Shown piece after piece: positions 51,734 through 60,506 of a DNA stretch of 64,000 bases. This stretch comes from Streptomyces tailanensis (GTDB lineage: Bacteria > Actinomycetota > Actinomycetes > Streptomycetales > Streptomycetaceae), in the NCBI RefSeq assembly GCF_008386495.1, contig NZ_VTHJ01000002.1:299128-363127 (forward strand), read 5' to 3'. The stretch's first letter is position 1; each line of letters starts with the position of its first letter. Position numbers and translations under genes: made by a program. Below the pieces are notes generated by a model, which saw nothing but the letters and a program-made list of their open reading frames with translations, made no database searches and was not told the origin of the DNA.

Positions 51734-52926
51734 GCGCCCTGATGGCCGCTGCCCCGGGTGCACCCGTCGTCGAGCTGGATCTCGCCGAGCTGCGCGACGA
51801 CCCGTACCCGGCCTACACGGAGCTGCGCCGCACCGCCCCGCTTGCGTGGGTGCCGGCGGTCGGACGGCATCTGCTGACCCGGTACGAGGACATCGTCCAC
51901 GCGGAGAAGCTGCCGGAGGTGTTCAGCTCCCGCGAGGAGGGCTCGCTGCTGCTGCGCACAGTCGGCTCCAATCTGCTCCGTGAGGACGACCCGGAGCACC
52001 GGCGGCTCCGGGCCGCGGCCGAGCCGCCGACCCGCCCCCGCCAGGTCCGCGACCTGTGGGCGGGGACCTTCGAACGCAACGCGCACAACCTGCTCGACCG
52101 GATCGCCGGGCGCGGCGAGGGTGACCTGATCGGCGACTTCGCCGAGCCGCTCGCGGCGGCCAACCTGGCCGTGGTCCTGGGGCTGCGCAACGCGAGCGCC
52201 GGCGACATCTCCGACTGGTCGCGGGCGATGATGGCGGCGAACGGCAACTACGCCGACGACCACGACATCTGGCTGCGTGCCGAGCAGGCCACCCGGGCCA
52301 TCGAGGACGCGGTGGCCGAGATGGCCGAGGCCGCCCGCCGCGAGCCCGACGGCTCGGTGATCTCCTCCATGGTCCACGCGGCCGATCCGGTGGAGCTGAC
52401 CGAGATCCAGAACAACATCAAGGTCATCATCGGCGGCGGCGTCAACGAACCGCGCGACGTCTTCGGGGTCGGCGCCCAGGCACTGCTGCGACGCCCGGAC
52501 GTACGGGACCGGGTCGTGGCCGATCCGGGGCTCTGGAAGCGGGTCTTCGAGGAGACCGCCCGCTGGATCTCCCCGATCGGCATGTATCCGCGCCAGCTCA
52601 GCCAGGACTACGAGATCGCGGGCGTCGCTCTTCCCGCCGGGAGCCGCGTGGCCCTCGTCATCGCCTCGGGGAACCGGGACGAGTCGGTCTTCGAACGGGC
52701 CGATGCGTTCGACATCGACCGGCCGCACCGGCCGCATCTCGCCTTCGGGGGCGGTCCGCACTTCTGCATGGGCGCGTGGGTCGCGCGCCACGAGGTCAGC
52801 GCGCTCGCCTGGCCCCTCCTCTTCAGCCGCCTCAAGGGACTCCGCCTCGTCGAAGGCGCGGAGGACCGCATGGAGGGCTGGGTGTTCCGGGGACTCACCT
52901 CGCTGAACGTCACCTGGCAAGCCTGA
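51730..52926 (+). CDS. Cytochrome P450 with atypical I-helix
   Basis: A 398-residue soluble bacterial P450. Heme-binding loop FGGGPHFCMGA with the thiolate ligand C346; ExxR pair E275/R278 in the K-helix. The I-helix reads GGGVNEPRD (235-243), so where most P450s have an (A/G)Gx(D/E)T acid-alcohol pair this one has Asn239 and Glu240. This is rare, though P450cin also lacks the Thr. It is translationally coupled to the cupin gene and followed by its own [2Fe-2S] ferredoxin and reductase, a class I electron chain. It probably starts degradation by hydroxylation or O-demethylation of a cyclic substrate. Confidence 0.9.
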   Translation: MSALMAAAPGAPVVELDLAELRDDPYPAYTELRRTAPLAWVPAVGRHLLTRYEDIVHAEKLPEVFSSREEGSLLLRTVGSNLLREDDPEHRRLRAAAEPPTRPRQVRDLWAGTFERNAHNLLDRIAGRGEGDLIGDFAEPLAAANLAVVLGLRNASAGDISDWSRAMMAANGNYADDHDIWLRAEQATRAIEDAVAEMAEAARREPDGSVISSMVHAADPVELTEIQNNIKVIIGGGVNEPRDVFGVGAQALLRRPDVRDRVVADPGLWKRVFEETARWISPIGMYPRQLSQDYEIAGVALPAGSRVALVIASGNRDESVFERADAFDIDRPHRPHLAFGGGPHFCMGAWVARHEVSALAWPLLFSRLKGLRLVEGAEDRMEGWVFRGLTSLNVTWQA

Positions 52927-52988
52927 GCCCCGCCGGGGCCCTGAGAGCCCTGCGGAGCCACTAGAGCCGTCCCCACCGGGAGGACTTC

Positions 52989-53312
52989 ATGCCCATCGTC
53001 ATCTTCGAGTTGCCCGACGGCACCCAACGCAAGGTAACCGCCGATGCCGGGACGGTTCTCATGCAGGCGGCCGTGTCGAACGGCGTCGACGGCATCGTCG
53101 CGGAGTGCGGAGGAAACGCCTCCTGCGCCACCTGCCACGTCTACGTCGACGAACGGCACGGCGAACTGGTGGGGCCGCCGAACGACGTCGAGGACGAGAT
53201 GCTGGACTTCACCGCCGCCGAACGCCGGCCCACCAGCCGGCTCAGCTGCCAGGTCCAGGTCTCCGACGCACTCGACGGGCTGGTCGTCCACATCCCCGAG
53301 GAGCAGGTATGA
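52989..53312 (+). CDS. [2Fe-2S] ferredoxin (adrenodoxin/putidaredoxin type)
   Basis: A 107-residue ferredoxin of the vertebrate-type/putidaredoxin class. Cluster ligands are C40, C46, C49 (CGGNASCATC) and C87 (RLSCQV). The C-terminal half has PPNDVEDEMLDF, the acidic patch used to dock to P450 or reductase. GGGAGGA precedes the ATG. It lies 62 bp after the P450 gene and overlaps the ferredoxin reductase gene, so it is surely the electron carrier between them. Confidence 0.92.
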   Translation: MPIVIFELPDGTQRKVTADAGTVLMQAAVSNGVDGIVAECGGNASCATCHVYVDERHGELVGPPNDVEDEMLDFTAAERRPTSRLSCQVQVSDALDGLVVHIPEEQV

Positions 53313-54565
53313 GCGCCCCCGGCGCAGGCTCGGGTGTGGTCGTCGTCGGGGGCGGACAGGCCGGGTTCAGCGTCGTCCAGGCCCTGCGCGGCGCCGGGTA
53401 CGAGGGCCCTGTCACCGTCTTCACCGACGAGCCCCGGCTGCCGTACCAACGGCCCCCACTGTCCAAGAAGGCCCACACCGAACCGGAGGGCCTGGGCGTC
53501 GACCTGGTGCCGGAGACCTTCTACCGCGAGCGGGACATCGATCTGCGGCTCGGCGAGTACGTCGCCGCCATCGACACGGCGGCCTGCGCGGTGACCACCG
53601 GCTCGGGCGAGCGCGTCCCGTACGAGCACCTCGTCCTGGCGACCGGCGCGCGCAACCGTCCGCTGCCCGTCCCCGGCGCCGAGTTGTCGGGCGTCCACGC
53701 GCTGCGCTCCCTCGACGACGCACTCGCGATCGGCCGGGCGCTGACGACGGCCCGTGACGTGGTGGTCGTGGGCGGCGGGTTCATCGGACTGGAACTGGCC
53801 CAGGTCGCCCGGGCACGCGGAGCAAACGTGACGGTGGTCGAACTGGCCGACCGGCTGCTCAGCCGCGCCGTCTCGCCTCAACTCCAGGAGCATCTGCGGC
53901 AGCGGCACGAGCGCGACGGCATCCGGATCCACACCGGAACGGCCGTCGAACGGATCGAGGGCAAGGGCGGGCAGGTCTGCCAGGTCCTCACTGGCCAGGG
54001 TCCGCTCCCCGCCGACCTCGTGGTCTACGGCATCGGGGCCGCGCCCAGGGACGAACTGGCCCGCGACGCAGGTCTGGCGGTCGACGACGGGGTCGTCGTG
54101 GACGAGCAGCTGCGCTCGGTCTCCGATCCCCGGGTCTTTGCCGTGGGCGACTGCGCCCGGCATCCGCATCCGCATGCAGACGGCCTGGTCCGGCTGGAAT
54201 CCGTGCAGAACGCCATCGACCAGGGAGCGCTCGTCGGCCGCCGTATCGCCGGGGGCGCCGCCGGGCCGTACGAGAGCCTGCCGTGGTTCTGGAGCGACCA
54301 GGGTCCGGTGAAGCTGCAGATCGCTGGGTTGCGGGCGAGCACCGACGAGGTGCGGGTGGTGCCCGGTGACACCCCGGAACGGCTGGCCGCGTACGCCTTC
54401 CGCGACGAGCGGCTGGTGGCCGTGGAGACACTGAACTGGCCCGCCGAGCATCTCGCGGCCCGTCGGCTGCTCCAGCAGGACCCGCCCGTCTCTCCCGCCG
54501 ACCTCGCGGGGGCCACCCTCGGCGCACTCGCCCGCGCCCGCCGTACGAAGGAGGTGCGCGCATGA
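53309..54565 (+). CDS. Ferredoxin reductase (NADH-dependent, putidaredoxin reductase type)
   Basis: A 418-residue FAD flavoprotein. N-terminal FAD motif VVVVGGGQAGFSVVQAL with the RPPLSK block, second dinucleotide motif VVVVGGGFIGLELAQVA near residue 155, and VFAVGDCARHPH in the C-terminal FAD half; the C-terminal reductase domain contains PWFWSDQGPVKLQIAG. It transfers electrons from NADH to the adjacent ferredoxin. ATGA overlaps on both sides (ferredoxin stop at 53310-53312, CoA ligase start at 54562) link its translation to the neighbours. Confidence 0.92.
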   Translation: MSAPGAGSGVVVVGGGQAGFSVVQALRGAGYEGPVTVFTDEPRLPYQRPPLSKKAHTEPEGLGVDLVPETFYRERDIDLRLGEYVAAIDTAACAVTTGSGERVPYEHLVLATGARNRPLPVPGAELSGVHALRSLDDALAIGRALTTARDVVVVGGGFIGLELAQVARARGANVTVVELADRLLSRAVSPQLQEHLRQRHERDGIRIHTGTAVERIEGKGGQVCQVLTGQGPLPADLVVYGIGAAPRDELARDAGLAVDDGVVVDEQLRSVSDPRVFAVGDCARHPHPHADGLVRLESVQNAIDQGALVGRRIAGGAAGPYESLPWFWSDQGPVKLQIAGLRASTDEVRVVPGDTPERLAAYAFRDERLVAVETLNWPAEHLAARRLLQQDPPVSPADLAGATLGALARARRTKEVRA

Positions 54566-56052
54566 CCGGAGACTCCACCGAGGTGTGGTTCGGCGCCCAC
54601 CTCGTGACGAGCGCGGCCGAGGCCGGCTCGCGGACCGCCCTGGTTTTCGCGGACAGGTCCTGGACCTACGCCGAGCTGGATCTGGCCGTGCGGCGCACGG
54701 TCGCCCGTCTCGACAAGTTCGGGGTGCGCAGGGGCGACCGGGTCGTGATGCAGGGGACGGCCCGGCCCGAGGCGCTGATCACGCTGTTCGCCGTGACACG
54801 GATGGGCGCGGTCCTCGTACCAGTCCATCCCCAGGTGACCGATGGCGAGTTGGCGGTGTTCCGCGAGGAGACCGCGCCGCGTGCGGTGGTCGGCGACGAG
54901 CGCTTCCTGAACGCTGGGCCCGGCGACGGCGGTGGTACGTGCTTCCGGCTGACTTGGGACGATCTGCACCCCGACGACGAGACGTCGGCGCCGGCCCCCG
55001 ATCCCGAGCCGCCCGCCGGATCCGATGTCGCGATCATCGCGTTCACGTCCGGGACCTCCGGCCGCCCCAAAGGCGTCGCGCTCACGCACGACAACCTGCG
55101 CTGGAGCATGGTCAACGGCCTGTCCCTGCTGCCGGTCGGCGAGGACGATGTCGCCCTCGTCTCCACGCCGCTGGCGCACGTGGCCGTACTGGGCGGGCTT
55201 CCGCAGTACACCTGGGCGCGGCGCGGAACGGTGGTGCTGGCGCCGAGGTTCGACCCGGACCTGTTCACCGACCTGGTCCGTGACCACCGGGTGACCTGCG
55301 CGTTCGCGGTGCCCGCCATGGCCGCGCTTCTGGCCCGGCATCCCCGCTTCACCAGCGGCGATCTGGACTCGCTGCGGTGGATCCTGTCCGGCGGGGCACC
55401 GGCCCAGGCGGCGACCCGGGCGCAGCTCCATCAGCGCGGTATCGGGGTCGCCGACTCCTACGGGCTGACGGAGACCTGTGCCGGGGTGACGTACTCACCG
55501 CTCGACACGGCGGCCGCTGTCGCGGGGCGTGCCGTGCCCCATGTCGAGCTGCTGGTCGTGGACGGGGCGGGGGCGCCCGCCCCGGCGGGTGTCGCCGGTG
55601 AGATCTGGGTGCGCGGGCCGTCGGTCACCTCGCACTACTGGACGGCGACCGGGCTGCGGCCCGCCACCGACGACGAGGGCTGGTTCCACAGCGGCGACCG
55701 GGGACGGGTCGACGCCGAGGGCCGGCTGGAAGTCGTCGGCCGGGTCAAGGACACCATCATCACCGGCGGCGAGAACGTCGACCCCGCCGAGGTCGAAAAC
55801 GCGCTGGCCGACCTTCCGGGCGTGGTCGAGGCCGCGGTGTCCGGGACGCCGGACGAGGTGTGGGGCGAGGTCGTGACCGCGTTCCTCGTCTCCGACTCGG
55901 GCGAACCGACGCTCGACGACGTCCGCGCACACCTCGACGGACGGCTGGCCCGCCACAAGTGGCCCCGCCGCCTCTGCGTCGTCCCGGCACTGCCCCGAGG
56001 GGCGACCGGGAAACTCCAGCGGCAGCGGCTGACGACGCTGCTGGACGACTGA
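54562..56052 (+). CDS. AMP-dependent acyl-CoA synthetase/ligase
   Basis: A 496-residue member of the ANL superfamily. P-loop-like A3 motif FTSGTSGRPKGVALTH near residue 160, A5 motif DSYGLTETCAGVTYSP, A7 motif GWFHSGDRGRVD, A8 hinge GRVKDTIITGGENVDP and A10 lysine in PRGATGKLQRQRL. It activates a carboxylic acid as the CoA thioester. In context the acid should come from the P450 substrate. The start overlaps the reductase stop. A hairpin follows, so the downstream dehydrogenase genes may be on a separate or attenuated transcript. Confidence 0.9.
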   Translation: MTGDSTEVWFGAHLVTSAAEAGSRTALVFADRSWTYAELDLAVRRTVARLDKFGVRRGDRVVMQGTARPEALITLFAVTRMGAVLVPVHPQVTDGELAVFREETAPRAVVGDERFLNAGPGDGGGTCFRLTWDDLHPDDETSAPAPDPEPPAGSDVAIIAFTSGTSGRPKGVALTHDNLRWSMVNGLSLLPVGEDDVALVSTPLAHVAVLGGLPQYTWARRGTVVLAPRFDPDLFTDLVRDHRVTCAFAVPAMAALLARHPRFTSGDLDSLRWILSGGAPAQAATRAQLHQRGIGVADSYGLTETCAGVTYSPLDTAAAVAGRAVPHVELLVVDGAGAPAPAGVAGEIWVRGPSVTSHYWTATGLRPATDDEGWFHSGDRGRVDAEGRLEVVGRVKDTIITGGENVDPAEVENALADLPGVVEAAVSGTPDEVWGEVVTAFLVSDSGEPTLDDVRAHLDGRLARHKWPRRLCVVPALPRGATGKLQRQRLTTLLDD

Positions 56053-56070
56053 GATCACGCACGCCGTACG

Positions 56071-56090
56071 GGCGGTCCGTCCGGACCGCC
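56071..56090. terminator. Hairpin between the CoA-ligase and dehydrogenase genes
   Basis: GGCGGTCC and GGACCGCC form a perfect 8-bp stem with a four-base loop, 18 bp after the ligase stop. The remaining 209 bp to the next ATG has no gene and may hold a second promoter. Confidence 0.6.
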
Positions 56091-56299
56091 GGGCGACCGA
56101 TCACGCCGTACGACGACGGCAACCCCGTACTGACGGCACCGGTGGTGCGGTTCGAAAGCCCACCGCAGAACCGCGTCTCCCAGAGCTCCACACCCCAGAG
56201 AGCCCCACGTATCCCGCCCCCCACACACATCCACATCCCCGACCCATGAGATGGGGGCCGGCTCCACCGGCGACATCTCCACACCACGAAGGAGTGGCC

Positions 56300-57418
56300 A
56301 TGAGTGCGACCATGCGAGCCGCGCGGATGCACCAAGTCGGCGAGCCCATGCTGATCGAGGAACTCCCCGTTCCCGAGCCGGGCCCCGGCGACGTCCGGGT
56401 GGCCGTGCACGCCGTCAACATCGTCCCGAACCTCGCCAACATCCTGAGCATGTGGACCACGTGGTTCCCGCACAGCCCCCTGCCCACGCTCCCGGCGATC
56501 TTCGGGCTCGACCCGGCCGGTGTGGTCGAGGCGGTCGGCGAGGGAGTCCAGGGCTGGAAGGTCGGCGACCGGGTGTACGTCAACCCGGGCCGCAGCTGCG
56601 GGTCCTGTCGGTCCTGCCGCAACAACGACTCGATCAACTGCGCCAGCTACGCCTTCGCCGGGTACTTCGGTTTCTCCCCCACCGCGATCGACCTCCTCGA
56701 CCGCTACCAGGGCGGCCTCGCCGAGTACATGGTCGCCCCGGCCTACTCCCTGGTGAAGCTCCCCGACAACCTGTCCTTCAACGCCGCCGCCCGCTTCGGC
56801 TACCTCGGCACCATGTACTCCGCCCTCCGCAAGGCCGGCGCCGGTCCGGGCAAGTCGGTCCTGGTCAACGGCATCAGCGGCACCCTCGGCATCGGCGCCG
56901 CCCTGCTCGCGCCCGCCATGGGCCTGACCGAGGTGTACGGCACCGGCCGCGACCAGGGCCTCCTCGACCAGGTCGACAAACTGGGCGGCGGCCGACTGCA
57001 CCTGCACTCCCTCAACGACGGCCCGCTGGACGACTGGATCCACCAGGAGACCGACAACTACGGCGTCGACATCTACATCGACGCCCTCGGCCCCGGCGCC
57101 CCGCACGAGACCTTCCTGGCCGGCATGCGGGCAATGGCCCGCGGCGGCATCGCGGTGAACATCGGCGCCGTCGCCGGTGACCTGCCGATCGACATCCACC
57201 GCATGATGGACCAGCAGCTGCGGCTCATCGGCTCGGCGTGGTTCACCTCCGGCGAGGGCCAGACCATGGCCGACATGGTGGAGGCGGGCTTGCTCGACCT
57301 GAGCCCGCTGGAGCACCAGGTCATCCCGCTGGAGCAGGTCAACGAGGCCATCAGCGGCATCGCGGAGCGCAACGGCGGCTTCAGCAACTTCATCATCAGC
57401 CCGACGGCGACGTCCTGA
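56300..57418 (+). CDS. MDR (zinc-alcohol-dehydrogenase-fold) dehydrogenase lacking the catalytic zinc site
   Basis: A 372-residue medium-chain dehydrogenase/reductase. The structural-zinc lobe is complete (CGSCRSCRNNDSINC near residue 98). The catalytic-zinc residues are not: the usual C-x-T/S-D is VNIVPNLANIL and the GHE motif is GLDPAG. The nucleotide-binding fold is represented by LVNGISGTLGIGAALLAP. This suggests a reductase or a zinc-independent dehydrogenase instead of a simple alcohol dehydrogenase. The ATG at 56300 is preceded by GAAGGAG. It is followed by two beta-oxidation-type genes, so the substrate may be a CoA ester. Confidence 0.85.
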   Translation: MSATMRAARMHQVGEPMLIEELPVPEPGPGDVRVAVHAVNIVPNLANILSMWTTWFPHSPLPTLPAIFGLDPAGVVEAVGEGVQGWKVGDRVYVNPGRSCGSCRSCRNNDSINCASYAFAGYFGFSPTAIDLLDRYQGGLAEYMVAPAYSLVKLPDNLSFNAAARFGYLGTMYSALRKAGAGPGKSVLVNGISGTLGIGAALLAPAMGLTEVYGTGRDQGLLDQVDKLGGGRLHLHSLNDGPLDDWIHQETDNYGVDIYIDALGPGAPHETFLAGMRAMARGGIAVNIGAVAGDLPIDIHRMMDQQLRLIGSAWFTSGEGQTMADMVEAGLLDLSPLEHQVIPLEQVNEAISGIAERNGGFSNFIISPTATS

Positions 57419-57465
57419 TCCCTATGGCCGGGGGTCGTCGGCCAACTCCCCCTCAGGACCGGCGG

Positions 57466-57535
57466 CCCCCATCCCCATCCCCCTTCACCTCTGCTCTCCC
57501 CTCGTCTCGTCTCTCCTCGCTTCTCTTCGCTTTGG
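57466..57535 (+). promoter_or_regulatory. Pyrimidine-rich, G-poor leader (possible Rho-utilisation site)
   Basis: About 70 nt of plus-strand sequence just before the acyl-CoA dehydrogenase ATG contain almost only C and T. In 57471-57530 there are 32 C and 5 G. C-rich, G-poor RNA is the hallmark of Rho loading. It could tune readthrough inside the operon. Confidence 0.4.
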
Positions 57536-57542
57536 AGCCCCG

Positions 57543-58733
57543 ATGCACGCGCAGAACTCCGGCCGTCCGGCCGACCCCCTCGACCTTCTGGAGATTGACA
57601 GCCTGCTGACCCCGGACGAGCACGCCGTGCGCGACGCCGTACGCACCTTCTGCGACCGGCGCGTGGAACCGCACATCGCCGAGTGGTTCGAGCGGGGCGC
57701 GGTCGAGGACATCCGCGGACTCACCAAGGAACTCGGCGAGCTGGGCCTTCTGGGCATGCACCTGGAGGGCTACGGCTGTGCCGGTATGAGCGCGATCGAC
57801 TACGGCCTCGCCTGTCTCGAACTGGAGGCAACCGACTCCGGTCTGCGTTCGCTCGTCTCGGTCCAGGGTTCGCTCGCCATGTACGCGATCTGGGCGTTCG
57901 GGTCGGAGGAGCACAAGGAGGAGTGGCTGCCCCGGCTCGCGGCCGGCACCGCCATCGGTTGCTTCGGCCTCACCGAGCCCGACTCGGGGTCCGACCCGGG
58001 CAGCATGCGCACCGCCGCCCGTCGCGACGGCGACGACTGGATCCTCGACGGCCGCAAGATGTGGATCACCAACGGGTCGGTCGCCGACGTGGCGGTGGTC
58101 TGGGCCCGCACCGACGACGGCGTCCGCGGCTTCGTCATGCCCACCGACACCCCCGGTTTCTCGGCTCCGGCCATCAAGCACAAGTTGTCGCTGCGGGCGT
58201 CGGTGACGAGCGAGCTGGTCCTGGACTCCGTACGCCTCCCTGGAAACGCCGTTCTGCCGGAGGTGCGAGGGCTGAAGGGACCGCTGTCCTGCCTCAACGA
58301 GGCCCGGTACGGCATCGCCTGGGGCGCCATGGGCGCCGCCCGCTCGTCGTTCCGGGCGGCCCTGGCCTACGCGGGCGACCGGGTGCAGTTCGGCCGCCCG
58401 ATCAGTGGCTTCCAGCTGACGCAGGCCAAGCTGACCGACATGGCCATCGAGCTTGCCAAGGGCACGCTGCTCGCCTTCCACCTCGGCCGGGCCAAGGACG
58501 ACCGCGGGCTGCGCCCCGAGCAGGTCAGCTTCGGCAAGCTCAACAACACCCGCAGCGCGCTGGAGATCTGCCGGACTGCCCGCACCATCCTGGGCGCGAA
58601 CGGCATCTCGCTGGAGTACCCGGTGATCCGGCACGCCAACAACCTCGAGTCGATCCTCACCTACGAAGGCACCGTCGAGATGCACACGCTGATGATCGGC
58701 CAGGCGCTGACGGGGCAGGCGGCCTTCCGGTGA
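57543..58733 (+). CDS. Acyl-CoA dehydrogenase (glutaryl-CoA dehydrogenase-like)
   Basis: A 396-residue FAD-dependent acyl-CoA dehydrogenase. Blocks: GCFGLTEPDSGSDPGSM (FAD/substrate loop), KMWITNGSVAD, the central ARYGIAWGAMGAARS helix and the catalytic glutamate in LTYEGTVEMHTLMIGQAL. The overall pattern is closest to glutaryl-CoA dehydrogenase, which oxidises and may decarboxylate a dicarboxylic acyl-CoA. Its last bases overlap the GTG of the next gene. Together with the 3-hydroxyacyl-CoA dehydrogenase it suggests side-chain or ring-derived acyl-CoA oxidation. Confidence 0.9.
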   Translation: MHAQNSGRPADPLDLLEIDSLLTPDEHAVRDAVRTFCDRRVEPHIAEWFERGAVEDIRGLTKELGELGLLGMHLEGYGCAGMSAIDYGLACLELEATDSGLRSLVSVQGSLAMYAIWAFGSEEHKEEWLPRLAAGTAIGCFGLTEPDSGSDPGSMRTAARRDGDDWILDGRKMWITNGSVADVAVVWARTDDGVRGFVMPTDTPGFSAPAIKHKLSLRASVTSELVLDSVRLPGNAVLPEVRGLKGPLSCLNEARYGIAWGAMGAARSSFRAALAYAGDRVQFGRPISGFQLTQAKLTDMAIELAKGTLLAFHLGRAKDDRGLRPEQVSFGKLNNTRSALEICRTARTILGANGISLEYPVIRHANNLESILTYEGTVEMHTLMIGQALTGQAAFR

Positions 58734-59623
58734 GCGCCGGGCCGGGCTCGGACGTGCGCGGGGTCGGCGTCGTCGGTTGCGGCCTGATGGGCGCGGGCAT
58801 CGCCGAGGTCTGCGCCCGGGCCGGCTTGGACGTCGTGGTGCACGAGGTGAACGCGGAGGCGGCGAAGGCCGGTCGGTCCCGGATCGCCGCCTCGCTCGAC
58901 CGGGGCGTACGGCGCGGCAAGCTCACCGGTGAGGAGCGCGACGCCGCGCTGGGCAGGGTGCGGGTCACCTCCGACCTCGTAGACCTGTCCGACCGGGACC
59001 TGGTGGTGGAGGCGGCGACCGAGGACGAGGCAGTGAAGCTCGACCTGTTCGCCGCCCTCGACCGCACCGTCGTACGCGAGGACGCGCTGCTCGCGTCGAA
59101 CACCTCCTCGCTGCCCATCATGAAACTGGGCACGGCCACCACGCGCCCGCACCAGGTGATCGGGGTGCACTTCTTCAATCCGGTCCCGGTCCTCGGCCTC
59201 GTGGAGATCGTGCCGTCCCTGCTGACGAGCCCTCAAACCCAGGCCCGGGCACAGGGGTTCGTGACGGGCACGCTCGGCAAGCAGGTGATCCGCTCCCAGG
59301 ACCGGGCGGGCTTCGTGGTCAACGCCTTGCTGGTGCCGTACCTGCTCTCCGCGATCCGGATGCTGGAGTCCGGCTTCGCCTCCGCGGAGGACATCGACAC
59401 GGGCATGGTCCTCGGCTGCGCCCACCCCCTGGGCCCGCTGAGCCTGGCCGACCTGATCGGCCTGGACACCCTCGCGGCGATCGCCGACGCCATGTACGCC
59501 GACTTCAAGGAGCCCTTGCACGCCGCACCTCCGTTGCTGTTGCGCATGGTGGAGGCCGGACTGCTTGGCCGGAAGTCGGGGCGCGGCTTCCACGACTACT
59601 CGGAATCCCAGAAAGGCAGTTGA
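58730..59623 (+). CDS. 3-Hydroxyacyl-CoA dehydrogenase (3-hydroxybutyryl-CoA dehydrogenase type)
   Basis: A 297-residue NAD-dependent dehydrogenase. Rossmann motif VGVVGCGLMGAGIAEVCA at the start; VEAATEDEAVKLDLF; the catalytic histidine in GVHFFNPVPVLGLVEIV; and the C-terminal helical domain with DRAGFVVNALLVPYLLSAIRM, MVLGCAHPLGPLSLADLIGLD and GRKSGRGFHDY. GTG start at 58730 overlaps the acyl-CoA dehydrogenase stop. It catalyses oxidation of a 3-hydroxyacyl-CoA to the 3-keto form. The next gene starts three bases after its stop. Confidence 0.92.
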   Translation: MSAGPGSDVRGVGVVGCGLMGAGIAEVCARAGLDVVVHEVNAEAAKAGRSRIAASLDRGVRRGKLTGEERDAALGRVRVTSDLVDLSDRDLVVEAATEDEAVKLDLFAALDRTVVREDALLASNTSSLPIMKLGTATTRPHQVIGVHFFNPVPVLGLVEIVPSLLTSPQTQARAQGFVTGTLGKQVIRSQDRAGFVVNALLVPYLLSAIRMLESGFASAEDIDTGMVLGCAHPLGPLSLADLIGLDTLAAIADAMYADFKEPLHAAPPLLLRMVEAGLLGRKSGRGFHDYSESQKGS

Positions 59624-59626
59624 CCC

Positions 59627-60254
59627 ATGGCGCAAGAAGTACGCGGCGTGATCGCAGCGGGCAGGGACGAACCGGTGCGGGTGGAGACGATCGTGGTGCC
59701 CGATCCGGGCCCGGGCGAGGCCGTGGTACAGGTGCAGGCATGCGGGGTGTGTCACACCGATCTGCACTACAAACAGGGCGGCATCAGCGACGACTTCCCG
59801 TTCCTGCTGGGCCACGAGGCGGCGGGCGTGGTGGAGTCGGTCGGCGAGGGGGTCACCGACGTCGAGCCAGGAGACTTCGTCATCCTGAACTGGCGGGCAT
59901 TGTGCGGGAATTGCCGGGCCTGTCTGCGCGGCCGGCCCTGGTACTGCTTCAACACGCACAACGCCACGCAGCAGATGGCCCTGGCCTCGACCGGCCAGGA
60001 ACTCTCCCCGGCACTCGGTATCGGCGCCTTCGCGGAGAAGACGCTGGTCGCGGCCGGGCAGTGCACCAAGGTCGACCCGTCGGTCGCCCCGCAGGTCGCC
60101 GGACTGCTGGGCTGCGGCGTGATGGCCGGAATCGGTGCCGCAATCAACACCGGGAAAGTCGGCCGGGGCGAACCTGTCCGGGGCGGCGAAGATCATCGCC
60201 GTCGACATCGACGACCGCAAACTGGCCACAGCCCGCACCACCGCGGGTGACGCG
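59627..60254 (+). pseudogene. S-(hydroxymethyl)mycothiol dehydrogenase-like gene, truncated
   Basis: The N-terminal two-thirds are intact: catalytic-zinc [14 protein letters not shown] and GHEAAGVVE, and structural-zinc [15 protein letters not shown], then [20 protein letters not shown] and [23 protein letters not shown]. About twenty codons, including the GxGxxG nucleotide-binding loop, are then missing. The coding sequence resumes in another frame as [20 protein letters not shown] and dissolves within ten codons. Mycothiol-dependent formaldehyde dehydrogenases oxidise formaldehyde, a by-product of O-demethylation, so this ruin hints at the cluster's original chemistry. The protein cannot bind NAD as encoded. 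Confidence 0.8.
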
Positions 60255-60506
60255 AGGGGGCCAGGCACCGCCGCCACAGCCAACGAGTTGCCGCCCAGCC
60301 CCAAAGGCCGGAGTTCAACGCTGCGTATTCAGCACCAAGCCTGCACGTCAAGCCACCCCGAATCACGCACCCCTGACACCGTCTGTCCTGCCGCCGATCG
60401 AGCGCCTGGTCCGGATTTTGAGAGGCAGAGGTGGAGGCCACGCTCACACTCCGGCCCCGAACTATGTTGTCCCACCACATGTGCGCCTGACCTGCGGATT
60501 CCTACG

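Noticed and set aside
46450..60254. Idea that the cluster makes a natural product instead of degrading one
   Set aside because: There is no PKS, NRPS, terpene synthase or tailoring transferase. Extradiol dioxygenase, FAH and beta-oxidation genes point to catabolism.
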